Part shown: in pieces, positions 8,870 to 18,144 of the stretch | Position numbering within the stretch: the first letter of the stretch is position 1 | Layout of the letters: each line of letters begins with the position of its first letter | Source: Verrucomicrobiales bacterium | GTDB taxonomy: Bacteria > Verrucomicrobiota > Verrucomicrobiia > Verrucomicrobiales > DEV007 | NCBI GenBank assembly: GCA_016795385.1 | Contig: JAEUHI010000085.1 | Span: forward strand, 124,001-188,000 | Length of the DNA stretch: 64,000 bases | Direction: 5' to 3' | The notes under the pieces: model-generated | Told to the model about the DNA's origin: nothing | Database searches by the model: none | Seen by the model: only the letters and a program-made list of their open reading frames with translations | Made by a program: the position numbers and the translations under genes

Positions 8870-10207
8870 ATGATCGAGACGCTTCCTTCCCAGCCCAACG
8901 CCCCGGCCGATGATGTTCTCCGGCTGAAATGCCCCAGTTGTGGCGGCGGGCTGAATCTGAAACGCCGTTTTCTCGGCGTGAAAGGTCAGTGCGTGCATTG
9001 CCAGATCCCCCTGATGGCGGTGGAAGAAGACGGCGTCGCCCGCGTCATCACGGATGCTCCTGCTCCTCCCGTGGCAGAGCTACCGATGCCCGCAGCCCCG
9101 GTGGAAACTCCGACCGTCGCACACGCTCCCGTGCCACTGTTTCCGACGTCCGATCCGGCTCCCCGCCCCGCTCTCGAAACGACCGCCTTACCCGCGACAC
9201 CGACCGCGCCAACCTCGACCTGGGGTTTCCCGGATTTTGCCTCCCCCGCCGCACCGGCTTCCTTCCCAACACCACAGCCGGAACCTGCCTTCAAAAACCT
9301 CGTCAGCCCCGAGCTCGCGCCACCGCTGCCCAGCCGCGACGGGGATGACCTTTTCTCAGGTCGGAACGAGTTGCCCGCGCCTTCGCTGCCCAGCGGCGAA
9401 ACGAAGGTCGCGCCCTCTCCCTTCGGGGACTCCGGCGGATTCTCGCTCTCATCCTCCCTCTTCGGCTCCGATGATTCCGCCACGGCCATCGCTCCAGCGT
9501 GGGGTACGAACGTCCCACGCGAGACCCACGCAAGCATTTCGCCCTTCTCCACCGGCTCGGCAGAGGGTGGCGGATTCGCCGAAAGTCTCTTCCGCGAAAA
9601 GGTCGTGAAGGACGCAGGAGCCGAGACGGGGTCCGTCCCGGTGTTTGCCTCACCGTTTGCACCGATGCCGTCCACGACCGTGTCGGCGCCCGCGAGCCCT
9701 GATACGGTGGAGAATGTAGGCCCGAAACGGGATTGTCAGGAATTCGTGATTCTCGACGGCGACGGACGCCCCATGCGTCCGATGTCGAAAGAGGAGGAGG
9801 AGGAGGAGTTCGCCAAGAATTTCTTCAAATACGACAACGCGCGCACCAAACCGACCTGGTTGACCCGCCTGCGGAAAAAAGTCATCCGCATGCTGATCTT
9901 CTTCTGCATCATCTCCGCGATCGGAGCGGGCGCGTCCTTCTTTGTTCCCAAAGAAACGCTCCTCGTTTGGAAAGAGAAGGTGATCAAATGGCTCGAGCCC
10001 GGCATGGCCATCCTCGATTACCTCCCTGAAAAGCTTCGACCCGATTCGTTGCCCCAGACCGATTTCGGCATCGACGCCGGTGTCGATGAAAACGGCAAGC
10101 CGAAGAACAAGATGAATGCCTTCGAAGGCCTCGACAAGCTGAAGGGAGACATCGGCAACATGCGCGGTGCCGCCGACAAACAGCTCGAAGAACTGAAGAA
10201 CTTCTGA
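8870..10207 (+). CDS. Zinc-ribbon membrane protein (second of the tandem pair)
   Basis: A 445-aa paralogue of the preceding protein. The zinc ribbon is at about 22-52: LKCPSCGGGLNLKRRFLGVK, then CVHCQIPLM. It closely matches the first protein's ribbon, including the L-K-R-x-x-L-G segment. A Pro/Ala/Ser-rich linker (about 60-280) leads to a charged region with a run of five or six Glu, then a transmembrane helix near 342-362 (MLIFFCIISAIGAGASFFVP) and an amphipathic tail of about 80 residues. It starts 44 bp after its neighbour's stop. Function unknown; a scaffold is possible. Confidence 0.72.
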   Translation: MIETLPSQPNAPADDVLRLKCPSCGGGLNLKRRFLGVKGQCVHCQIPLMAVEEDGVARVITDAPAPPVAELPMPAAPVETPTVAHAPVPLFPTSDPAPRPALETTALPATPTAPTSTWGFPDFASPAAPASFPTPQPEPAFKNLVSPELAPPLPSRDGDDLFSGRNELPAPSLPSGETKVAPSPFGDSGGFSLSSSLFGSDDSATAIAPAWGTNVPRETHASISPFSTGSAEGGGFAESLFREKVVKDAGAETGSVPVFASPFAPMPSTTVSAPASPDTVENVGPKRDCQEFVILDGDGRPMRPMSKEEEEEEFAKNFFKYDNARTKPTWLTRLRKKVIRMLIFFCIISAIGAGASFFVPKETLLVWKEKVIKWLEPGMAILDYLPEKLRPDSLPQTDFGIDAGVDENGKPKNKMNAFEGLDKLKGDIGNMRGAADKQLEELKNF

Positions 10208-10233
10208 CAACGGCGGGCACCGCCCGCCCGCGA

Positions 10234-10836
10234 TCAGACGCCCATGTAGGCCAGTTTCCCGGCGGTGGCGGCGATATCGTCGGCACCGTCGAGGAGTTCG
10301 CCGATCGGATCCCACTGGCCGGCGAGGAAGGCATCGCGCGCCGTGCTGGGGATCGTCACGGGCACGCTTTCCGCTCCGTAGCGGACTTCGCATTTCTCGA
10401 TGTCGATTTCGATCGCGAGAGAGGGATCAGCATTCACCGCGGCACCGAGCTTCTCGATGTCGGCGGCCGCAGCGAGCACGCAGGGAATACCGAGCGTGGC
10501 ACAGTTGCCGAAAAAGATCTCCGCGAAGCTCTGCGCGATCACCGCGCGGAATCCCGCCTTGCTGAGCGCCTGCGGAGCGTGCTCGCGCGAGCTGCCGCAA
10601 CCGAAGTTGATCCCGGAGATGAGAATGCCCGCCCCCGAGAAACGGGGATCGTTGAGCGGATGTTCCTTCAGATTGCCATCCTGATCGTGGCGCACGTCAT
10701 AGAAAAAATATTCACCGAGACCGTCGAAGGTGACGCACTTCATGAAGCGCGCGGGGATGATGCGGTCGGTATCGATATCGGAACCGGGGACGTAGACGCC
10801 GCGGCCGGCGACGGAGGTGATTTTTTCCAGAGGCAT
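10234..10836 (-). CDS. leuD: 3-isopropylmalate dehydratase small subunit
   Basis: Small (swivel) subunit of isopropylmalate isomerase, leucine biosynthesis; it needs LeuC, which is not in this window. About 200 aa, standard length. Diagnostic segments are GSDIDTDRIIPARF near the N-terminus and FGCGSSREHAPQAL, the substrate-loop signature of the aconitase swivel domain. The frame is open further upstream, but homology begins at MPLEKITSVAGRG, so I chose the ATG at 10836; an ATG ten codons earlier is possible. It is separated from leuC, as in some genomes outside Proteobacteria. Confidence 0.95.
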   Translation of the reverse strand: MPLEKITSVAGRGVYVPGSDIDTDRIIPARFMKCVTFDGLGEYFFYDVRHDQDGNLKEHPLNDPRFSGAGILISGINFGCGSSREHAPQALSKAGFRAVIAQSFAEIFFGNCATLGIPCVLAAAADIEKLGAAVNADPSLAIEIDIEKCEVRYGAESVPVTIPSTARDAFLAGQWDPIGELLDGADDIAATAGKLAYMGV

Positions 10837-10973
10837 GGCGGGAGTGTGGCTGAGAGCCGGATTCATCGCCCCTGCCCCCGCCATTCTCAAGCGGAAAAGC
10901 CCGCCACCGGCCGTCCTTTCGCAAATCCGTGCATTGCCAAACCGCACGATTCCCGGCACCATTGGCGAAACCC

Positions 10974-11852
10974 ATGAACCGCCCCTTCCTGCTCTGCCTC
11001 GCCACCTTCGCTTACGGCGCGTCCCTTTTTGCCGCCGATGAAGATTACGTCCCCGGTCCCGACGCCATGGTGAAGGAGGGCGTGCCACAGGGAAAGGTGA
11101 CCCAGCACACCTGGAAGAGCGGGATCTTCCCCGGTACCGAACGCGATTACTGGATCTACGTTCCCGCCCAGTACGACGGATCGAAGCCCGCCTGTCTCAT
11201 GGTCTTCTTCGATGGTGGTGGTTTTGTTAGTGAAAAGGGTGCTTTCCGCGCGCCCACCGTCTTCGACAATCTCATTCACGCCGGGGACATGCCCGTGACC
11301 GTCGGTGTCTTCGTCAATCCCGGTGTGATCCCACCCGCGAAGGAGGGCCAGGAACCGCGCAAAAACCGTAGCTTCGAATACGACACCCTCAGCGATCAGA
11401 ACGCGCGCTTCCTCCTCGAGGAACTGCTCCCCGAAGTCGGAAAGAGCGTGAAACTTTCCGCGAATCCCGATTGCCGCGGCGTCTGCGGCAACAGCTCGGG
11501 CGGGATCGCCGCCTTCACCGTGGCGTGGGAGCGGCCCGACTCGTTCCGCAAGGTGGTGAGCCATATCGGCAGCTTCACCAACATCCGCGGCGGCCACGTC
11601 TATCCCGCCCTCATCCGCAAGACCGAGCCAAAGCCGCTCCGCGTCTTTCTCCAGGAAGGTGAGAACGATCTCGACAACCTCCACGGCAACTGGCCGCTCG
11701 CGAACCGCCAGATGGAGGCGGCGCTGAAGTTCGCCAAGTACGACCATCAGCTCGTGATGGGCACCGGCAAGCACAGCGGCCGGCACGGCGGCGCCATCTT
11801 CCCGGACACGGTGCGTTGGATTTGGCGCGACTGGAAGAATGTTGAACCGTGA
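10974..11852 (+). CDS. Secreted esterase (enterochelin-esterase / esterase D type)
   Basis: An alpha/beta hydrolase with a signal peptide (MNRPFLLCLATFAYGASLFAA), hence periplasmic or exported. The PF00756-type fold is shown by RDYWIYVPAQYDGSKPA, an FFDGGG segment and the nucleophile in CGNSSGGIAAF. The acid is probably in GENDLDN and the His in GKHSGRHGG. The closest well-known groups are enterochelin esterase-like and xylan or feruloyl esterases of polysaccharide degraders; the substrate cannot be told. The ATG at 10974 was chosen because it precedes the signal peptide. Divergent from leuD. Confidence 0.85.
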   Translation: MNRPFLLCLATFAYGASLFAADEDYVPGPDAMVKEGVPQGKVTQHTWKSGIFPGTERDYWIYVPAQYDGSKPACLMVFFDGGGFVSEKGAFRAPTVFDNLIHAGDMPVTVGVFVNPGVIPPAKEGQEPRKNRSFEYDTLSDQNARFLLEELLPEVGKSVKLSANPDCRGVCGNSSGGIAAFTVAWERPDSFRKVVSHIGSFTNIRGGHVYPALIRKTEPKPLRVFLQEGENDLDNLHGNWPLANRQMEAALKFAKYDHQLVMGTGKHSGRHGGAIFPDTVRWIWRDWKNVEP

Positions 11853-11890
11853 ACATTGACACGGTTTCCGTGTTTCTGTAAATTCGTGCC

Positions 11891-12133
11891 GTGAAGAACA
11901 TCACCATCACCCTGCCTGATGAGATCGCGCGGCAGACGCGAGTTCTTGCGGCCGAGGCTGACACCAGCATGTCCCAGTATTTGTGCGGTCTGATCACGGA
12001 AAAGATTCAGTCCACCTCCAATTACCGTGCGGCGATGTCGCGTTATCTGAGCCGACCCGCCCGGACGCTCCGGAAAACGGCTCAGGCCATGCCCTCCCGG
12101 GACGAACTTCACGATCGAGATGCACTTCGTTGA
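11891..12133 (+). CDS. Ribbon-helix-helix antitoxin of a VapBC-type pair
   Basis: An 80-aa protein beginning MKNITITLPDEIARQTRVLA, a CopG/RHH-like strand-helix opening (alternating I-T-I-T-L-P), with a basic C-terminus suited to binding toxin and operator. The start is GTG. It overlaps the PIN-domain gene by 14 bp, the usual antitoxin-first coupling of type II toxin-antitoxin loci. Expected to repress its own operon and neutralise the nuclease. Confidence 0.8.
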   Translation: MKNITITLPDEIARQTRVLAAEADTSMSQYLCGLITEKIQSTSNYRAAMSRYLSRPARTLRKTAQAMPSRDELHDRDALR

Positions 12134-12557
12134 TACGAACGTGCTGGTCTATGCGCGGGACAAGACGGAACCCGCAAAACAAGAACGGGCGCGTGAGATC
12201 ATGCGCCGCCTCTGGGAATCCGGCACGGGCCGTCTCAGTCATCAGGTCTTGCAGGAGTTTTATGTCACCGTGACCCGCAAGCTCAAACCCGGCCTTCCGC
12301 CCGATGAAGCCAGGAATGAAATACGCGACCTCTTCGCCTGGAATCCTGTCGCTCCCTCCGAAGGCCTTTTCGAAAATGCCTGGGAGATCGAGGAGCGGTG
12401 GCAGCTCTCCTGGTGGGACAGTCTGATCGCCGCTTCGGCTTGGCAGGCCGGTTGTTCCACTCTGCTGTCCGAGGACCTGCAGGATGGTTTGCAACTCGGC
12501 AACTTGCGCGTCCTGAATCCCTTCTCACCCCTCTTCGATCCGGCATCGCTCGATTGA
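12120..12557 (+). CDS. PIN-domain ribonuclease toxin (VapC-like)
   Basis: A 145-aa PIN-domain protein. The opening MHFVDTNVLVYARD carries the first catalytic Asp; E in LSHQVLQEFYV and D in LSWWDSLIAASA supply further metal ligands, and LSEDLQDG is the terminal acidic cluster. VapC toxins cleave tRNA or rRNA under stress. It begins inside the antitoxin gene. The upstream partner is RHH-like. All four PIN acidic positions seem present, so the toxin is probably active. Confidence 0.88.
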   Translation: MHFVDTNVLVYARDKTEPAKQERAREIMRRLWESGTGRLSHQVLQEFYVTVTRKLKPGLPPDEARNEIRDLFAWNPVAPSEGLFENAWEIEERWQLSWWDSLIAASAWQAGCSTLLSEDLQDGLQLGNLRVLNPFSPLFDPASLD

Positions 12558-12582
12558 AGAACCGACCCGACCCTGTTTATCC

Positions 12583-13494
12583 ATGCACCGAACCCTCTTC
12601 ACTCTCGCCCTTTTCGCCCTGCCCCTCGCGGCGCAGGACATGCCGCTCTCGCAGATCCTTCCGGAGGATTCGCAATGGGAACTCGTCGCCGAAGGATACG
12701 AGTTCACCGACGGCCTCACCGCCGACGCGGAAGGGAATCTCTATTTCTCCGACGTGAAGGGCGGGAATGCCGTCTATCGCGTGGACGCCACCGGCAAGGT
12801 CTCCGAATTCATCGCGAACGCCCCGGGGATCAGCGGTCTCAAATGGGGTGCTGACGGACGCCTCTTCGCCTGCGTCTCCAAGGAGCAGCGCGTCGTCGTC
12901 TTCGGGAAGGACAAATCCCTCACCGAACTCGCCAATGAGGTGCGGCCAAACGACCTCGTCGTGACGCACGATGGAAACCTCTACTTCACGATGACGCCGA
13001 CCTCGGAGATCCGTCGCATCGATCCCGCGGGAAAGATGACGGTCGTCAGCACCGGTGTCGTCACGAAGCCGAACGGCATCGCCCTCTCTCGCGACCAAGG
13101 CACACTCGCGGTCTCGGATCACGGCGGCAAATTCACCTGGACCTTCCGCATCGAGCCCGATGGCACCCTCGCCCATCCGGGGAACTACATGACACTCGTC
13201 ACTCCCGGGGAAACTCCCGAAGTCGCGAAGGGTGATGGCATGACGACCGACGTCCACGGCCGCTACTACGTCACCAGTGCCGAAGGCCTGCAGATCTTCG
13301 ACCCGACCGGGCGCCTCTGTGGCGTCCTTCCCGCGCCCGATCCGGGCGTGCCGGTGGTGAGCTGCTGCTTTGCCGGTCCGGATCACGCCTGGCTCCATGT
13401 CGCCAACGGAGGAAAAATCTGGCGGCGCAAGACCTCGACCCGCGGCGCTCTCGGATTCGAAGCCCCGCAGGCCTACGAGGTGATGCCGAAGTGA
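12583..13494 (+). CDS. Secreted SMP-30/gluconolactonase-like protein
   Basis: A 303-aa exported six-bladed propeller of the SGL family. The signal peptide is MHRTLFTLALFALPLAAQ. Family segments are GPxxY-equivalent YEFTDGLTADAEGNLYFSDV, KPNGIALSRDQGTLAVSD (the metal-site N and D) and GDGMTTDVHGRYYVTSAEG. Relatives hydrolyse sugar lactones such as gluconolactone. It lies 25 bp after the vapC-like gene and overlaps the AAA+ gene by 4 bp at a GTGA junction, so the two may be translationally coupled, an odd pairing of an exported enzyme with a cytosolic ATPase. Confidence 0.88.
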   Translation: MHRTLFTLALFALPLAAQDMPLSQILPEDSQWELVAEGYEFTDGLTADAEGNLYFSDVKGGNAVYRVDATGKVSEFIANAPGISGLKWGADGRLFACVSKEQRVVVFGKDKSLTELANEVRPNDLVVTHDGNLYFTMTPTSEIRRIDPAGKMTVVSTGVVTKPNGIALSRDQGTLAVSDHGGKFTWTFRIEPDGTLAHPGNYMTLVTPGETPEVAKGDGMTTDVHGRYYVTSAEGLQIFDPTGRLCGVLPAPDPGVPVVSCCFAGPDHAWLHVANGGKIWRRKTSTRGALGFEAPQAYEVMPK

Positions 13495-15191
13495 CCGAAC
13501 AACCTCCTGCCACCCCTATGGCCGCGCCCACCTGGTCCGAAACGATCCGCCGCCTCTACCTCTCCGGTGCGGCGAATCAATTCATCCTCCACGGCAATGT
13601 CGCCGACCGCCTTCTCGTGCCGGGCGGATCCGGTCCCTCGACGGGCAGCCTCACCGACTTCCTGACAAAAGAACAATTGCGCCGCTTCGACATCGTCATC
13701 GGTTTCGAGCTGGGCTCGGGCGTGCGTGTCCTCGCAGGAGAGGAGCTTTTCCGCCAGATAGCCCCACCGGGCAATCCGCCGACAACACCGGCCCAGGTCG
13801 TGGGCTGGCTCGATCATTTTCTCCGGCTCTGCGTGAACCTGCGCGGCCTGGCCCCTTCGGCCGCCGGTACTCCCGGCGTCACGGGAAAAAACCATGCCAT
13901 CGCCATCGTCATCGGAGCAGCGGATCTCCTCTTTCCGGTCGCGAAGCAGGTGCGCGATTACGAGTTGAATTCCATGGCCTCGGTGGTGCGATCGTGGTCG
14001 CACGAGACGCATTTTCTCGAGCAACATCTCGCCGTGTTCCTCCTCACGGAACACCTCAATGATCTCAATCACCTGCTCTCGCAGAATCCCCGCGCCGCGC
14101 TCGTCGAGGTGCCGCTGCCGGACGAGGAGACCCTCGTGGAGGTCTTCCGCCATTTCGCGGGCCGCTTTCCGATGGCGCTGCGTGATTTCGCCGATCGTCC
14201 CGATTTCCCGGCAGCCCGTCTCGCGGGTGCCACGGTCGGATCGATCGAGTCGCTCCTGAAACAACGCGAGTATGCCCAGACACCGCTCGGCGAAGCCGAT
14301 CTGTCGGACTTGAAGAAGTCGCTCGTGGAAAAAGACGCCCAGGGCCTCATCGAATTCCTCGAGCCGAGCCGCACCCTCGATGACGTCCATGGGAGCGACG
14401 CGGTGAAAGCCTGGATGCGGCAGGATCTCGCGCTCTGGCGTGAAGGCGATCTCGCCGCGATGCCGATGGGCTACCTCCTCAGCGGTCCCGTCGGCACCGG
14501 GAAAACCTACTTCGTCGAATGCCTCGCCGGCGAAGCCGGAGTCCCCGTGGTGAAGCTGAAAAACTTCCGCGACCGCTGGGTCGGCAGCACCGAGAGCAAT
14601 CTTGAGAAGATCTTTGGTCTGCTCCGGGCGTTGGGACGCTGCATCGTCTTCATCGACGAAGCAGACCAGGCCCTCGGCAGCCGCGACGCCGGCTCGGGGG
14701 ATTCGGGTCTCTCGGGCCGCGTTTATTCGATGATGGCCAAGGAGATGAGCAACACCGCGAACCGCGGCCGCATCCTCTGGATCCTTGCTTCGAGCCGACC
14801 GGATCTGATCGAGGTCGATCTGAAACGCCCCGGCCGGGTCGATGTGAAGTTTCCCCTTTTCCCCGCGCTCGATGCCGCCGAGGCCTATGCCCTGATCCGG
14901 GCACTCGGCAAAAAACACCAGCTCGCCCTGCCGAAGGAATGTCCGGAGGATCTCCTCCCCCTGATGCCCGATCACGTCACCCCGGGAGCGGCCGAAGCCC
15001 TCGCGATCAAGATCTACCGCCAGGTGAAAGTCGGCGGTCTCGATCCCCTCGCCGCCCTCCGCGACTGCCTCGACGACTATCAGAATCCCATTGCCGAAAC
15101 GACGATGCGCTTCCAGATCGGTCTCGCCGTGAAAGAGGCCAGCGATCTGGCGTTTGTGCCCGAAGTCTACCGGCACTTGGCCGCAGAGTGA
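13491..15191 (+). CDS. AAA+ ATPase, unassigned subfamily
   Basis: A 566-aa AAA+ protein. The N-terminal 290 residues form a domain I do not recognise (begins MTEQPPATP; contains QFILHGNVADRLLV and IAIVIGAADLLFPV, the latter looking like a degenerate Walker B). The C-terminal ATPase has Walker A GPVGTGKT near residue 331, Walker B CIVFIDEADQAL near 384, an FtsH/p97-type sensor segment LASSRPDLIEVDLKRPGR, and the arginine finger region. The GTG at 13491 overlaps the previous stop; an ATG at 13518 is the alternative. Possibly two AAA modules with the first inactive. Cellular role unknown. Confidence 0.78.
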   Translation: MTEQPPATPMAAPTWSETIRRLYLSGAANQFILHGNVADRLLVPGGSGPSTGSLTDFLTKEQLRRFDIVIGFELGSGVRVLAGEELFRQIAPPGNPPTTPAQVVGWLDHFLRLCVNLRGLAPSAAGTPGVTGKNHAIAIVIGAADLLFPVAKQVRDYELNSMASVVRSWSHETHFLEQHLAVFLLTEHLNDLNHLLSQNPRAALVEVPLPDEETLVEVFRHFAGRFPMALRDFADRPDFPAARLAGATVGSIESLLKQREYAQTPLGEADLSDLKKSLVEKDAQGLIEFLEPSRTLDDVHGSDAVKAWMRQDLALWREGDLAAMPMGYLLSGPVGTGKTYFVECLAGEAGVPVVKLKNFRDRWVGSTESNLEKIFGLLRALGRCIVFIDEADQALGSRDAGSGDSGLSGRVYSMMAKEMSNTANRGRILWILASSRPDLIEVDLKRPGRVDVKFPLFPALDAAEAYALIRALGKKHQLALPKECPEDLLPLMPDHVTPGAAEALAIKIYRQVKVGGLDPLAALRDCLDDYQNPIAETTMRFQIGLAVKEASDLAFVPEVYRHLAAE

Positions 15192-15358
15192 AGGGGGCCT
15201 GCGGAGGCTGGCGGAAATGCTGAAATTTCTACAGTTTTCCGAGATATTCGTTGCCCTTGATAGTCAAAAGGTTCATATTTAGGGCCAATTTCCCGCTTTC
15301 TGGATTTTCCATAAAATTCAGATTTATTTGTTTTTGATTTTCTTCTTTTCTCCGGACC

Positions 15359-18037
15359 ATGGCCGCCAAAAAATCGAGCGACGCGACACGAAAATCCGCT
15401 CCGCGGAAAACGTCAGCCGCCCTCGAAAAGAAGAGCGTCCGCGAGGCACGGGTAGCCCCCGATGGTCCCTACGCTTTCCACGAGGGCGTCGCGATCGTGC
15501 TCGGCGGATTCTGCACGATGTTCGTGCTGGCTCTCATCTCCTATTCCCCCGCCGACCTGCCCTCGTGGGTACCCTTCAGCAGCCAGGCGGGCCAGAACGC
15601 CGCCGTGCAGAACTTCATCGGACCCGTGGGAGCCGTTCTCGCGGGTTACGCCTACTTCTTCTTCGGCGCCGCCGCCTATCTCGTGCCCGCGGTGCTGGCC
15701 TGGTGGGCGGTGCAGATCCTCACCGGAGCCCGTCCCTTCCACGCCCGGAACATCGGATCCTTCGTGTTGTTGGTCGTCTCGGCGGCCTGCATCGTCGAAT
15801 ACCAACCCTGGTTTTTCCTCGACTGGCAGGAGCGCCTGAATCTTCCGAAGAGTGCCGGCGGCTTCATCGGCTACGGCTTGGGTCAAAAGGTGGTGGAGCA
15901 ACTGCTAGGCTCCGTCGGATCCGTCATCGTGATTTCGCTGATCTACACGATCTCGCTGATCGTCATCACCGGCATCCATCCCTTCCAGTTTTTGCTCTTG
16001 CTGCGCGATGGTCTGAAAGAAGCCGCGATCTGGCTGCGCGAACTCGGCCCGGTGATCGCGAGCATCCGTCTGCCCTCGTTCCTCCACCGCGCCCCCGAAC
16101 CGGTCTCGAACTCCCGCTCCCGCATCCGCAGTGAGAAGCCCGAACGGATCGAGGCACCGAAGAAGGATCCCAAACCGGCGAAAGCCGCACCGGTCGCGGC
16201 TACCATCGAGCCGGCGCAGCCCGATCTCTTCGAAGCGGCGAAGACGCCCGATCCCGAGCCGCAGATCCTTGACTCGACCCAGCGCGCCCGGAAAAAACTC
16301 ACGCCCGAGGAAGCCGCCGGATCCCTCTTCGATCGCGAGAAGAAGAATGCCGGAGCCCTCCTCGCCGGCGGTCAATTCCCCGACTACGAGCTGCCGAGCC
16401 TTTCCATTCTCCAGTATGCCGACGACGATGCCACGACCCCGACGAACGAGTCGGAATTGCTCGCCCAGCAAAACACCATTGTCACGACGCTGTCGACCTT
16501 CGGCGTCGAGGTGAAGCCCGGCAACATCACCCGCGGCCCGACCATCACCCGCTACGAGCTATACCCCACTCCGGGTCTGCGCGTGAACCGCATCACCGCC
16601 CTCGAGGCCGACCTCGCCCGCGCCACCAAGGCCGAGCGCATCAACATCCTCGCGCCTGTCCCCGGGAAAGACACCGTCGGCATCGAGATCGCGAACAACG
16701 AGAAGGTGCCCGTCGCGTTGCGCGAACTCTTCGAGGATGAAGCCTTCCGCGACACCAAGGCCAAGCTGCCGCTCGCGCTCGGGAAGGATGTCTATGGACG
16801 CACCATCGTCGGCGATCTCGCCCGCATGCCCCACCTTCTCGTCGCCGGTGCGACCGGCAGCGGCAAGAGCGTCTGCATCAACAGCATCATCGCGAGCCTG
16901 CTCTATCGTTTCACGCCCGACGAGCTCCGCTTCATCATGGTCGATCCCAAGGTGGTCGAAATGCAGCTCTACAACGACCTGCCCCACATGGTCATCCCCG
17001 TGGTGACCGATCCGAAGAAGGTGCTTCTCGCCCTGCGCTGGGTCATCAACGAGATGGAGCGCCGCTACGCCCTCTTCGCCAAGGTCGGTACGCGCAACTT
17101 CGACGGCTTCAACGCGATGCGGGCGCGTGAACTGAAAGAGGAGGCGGAGGCGGAAGAAGCCGCCGAACTCGAGCTCGCCGCCGCCACCGCCTCGCGCTCG
17201 AAGAAGGGTGCCAAAGCCCAGCCCGAACTGGCTCTCGTCCACCATGTCAGCCTGACCGACGAACTCGAGGAGGAAGGTTTCCCCATTCTCGAAGAGGACG
17301 ACGAAGAGCCGGAATTCGAGGAGCCCGCTCCGCGCAAAAACCGCCCCGCCTCGGGCGAGGATCTGCCCGAGAGCCTGCCCTACATCGTCGTGATCATCGA
17401 CGAGCTCGCCGACCTCATGCAGACCGCCCCGGCGGACGTTGAGACCGGCATCGCCCGCATCGCGCAGAAGGCGCGTGCCGCCGGCATCCACCTCATCGTC
17501 GCGACGCAAACGCCGCGCGCCGACGTCGTCACCGGCATCATCAAGGCGAACATCCCCTCGCGCATTGCCTTCCAGGTTTCCTCGAAGACCGACAGCCGCA
17601 TCATCCTCGACGCCAACGGTGCCGAGAATCTCGTCGGGAAAGGCGACATGCTCTATCTCCCGCCCGGCAGCGCCCAGCACGTGCGCGCCCAAGGTGCCCT
17701 CATCACGGACGAGGAAGCCCAGGCGCTCGTCGATGCCTGCGCCTCGCAGGGCAAACCTCGCTTCGAACCCGAGGCGCAAGAGGCGCTCGAATCCGGCGGC
17801 TTCGGCGATGAGGGAGAGGAGATCACCGACGCCGACGAAGAGACCCTCGAGAAATGTCTCGAGGTGATTTACACCGAAAAAAAGGCCTCCACCTCGCTGC
17901 TGCAGCGCCGGCTCCGTCTCGGCTATACCCGTGCCGCCCGCATGATCGACATCCTCGAGAGCCGCGGCATCGTGGGTCCGGGCGAGGGCGCGAAACCACG
18001 GGAAATTCTGGTCGATCTTTCCGACGACTTCGCGTAA
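15359..18037 (+). CDS. ftsK: DNA translocase FtsK/SpoIIIE
   Basis: A septum-localised DNA pump that clears and resolves chromosome termini at division. It has 892 aa: four or five N-terminal transmembrane segments (about 40-230), a Pro-rich linker, then the motor with Walker A GATGSGKSVCIN and Walker B YIVVIIDELADLM, and a C-terminal gamma winged helix (LLQRRLRLGYTRAARMIDILESRGIVG) that reads KOPS. Between the two motor halves, residues about 588-672 form an acidic, Glu/Ala-rich insert with a basic patch, longer than usual here. The 167-bp leader is AT-rich. The next gene is a RodZ-like protein on the same strand. Confidence 0.96.
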   Translation: MAAKKSSDATRKSAPRKTSAALEKKSVREARVAPDGPYAFHEGVAIVLGGFCTMFVLALISYSPADLPSWVPFSSQAGQNAAVQNFIGPVGAVLAGYAYFFFGAAAYLVPAVLAWWAVQILTGARPFHARNIGSFVLLVVSAACIVEYQPWFFLDWQERLNLPKSAGGFIGYGLGQKVVEQLLGSVGSVIVISLIYTISLIVITGIHPFQFLLLLRDGLKEAAIWLRELGPVIASIRLPSFLHRAPEPVSNSRSRIRSEKPERIEAPKKDPKPAKAAPVAATIEPAQPDLFEAAKTPDPEPQILDSTQRARKKLTPEEAAGSLFDREKKNAGALLAGGQFPDYELPSLSILQYADDDATTPTNESELLAQQNTIVTTLSTFGVEVKPGNITRGPTITRYELYPTPGLRVNRITALEADLARATKAERINILAPVPGKDTVGIEIANNEKVPVALRELFEDEAFRDTKAKLPLALGKDVYGRTIVGDLARMPHLLVAGATGSGKSVCINSIIASLLYRFTPDELRFIMVDPKVVEMQLYNDLPHMVIPVVTDPKKVLLALRWVINEMERRYALFAKVGTRNFDGFNAMRARELKEEAEAEEAAELELAAATASRSKKGAKAQPELALVHHVSLTDELEEEGFPILEEDDEEPEFEEPAPRKNRPASGEDLPESLPYIVVIIDELADLMQTAPADVETGIARIAQKARAAGIHLIVATQTPRADVVTGIIKANIPSRIAFQVSSKTDSRIILDANGAENLVGKGDMLYLPPGSAQHVRAQGALITDEEAQALVDACASQGKPRFEPEAQEALESGGFGDEGEEITDADEETLEKCLEVIYTEKKASTSLLQRRLRLGYTRAARMIDILESRGIVGPGEGAKPREILVDLSDDFA

Positions 18038-18144
18038 AGTCCCGGGCGGAACCGGAGCGCCGACCGATGCCTCCCCGGCCCCTACCGGATTTTCACCGCG
18101 AGGGGGGAGGCCCTTGCCGGTCCCCAGCCGCCAGACGCGCGCCC

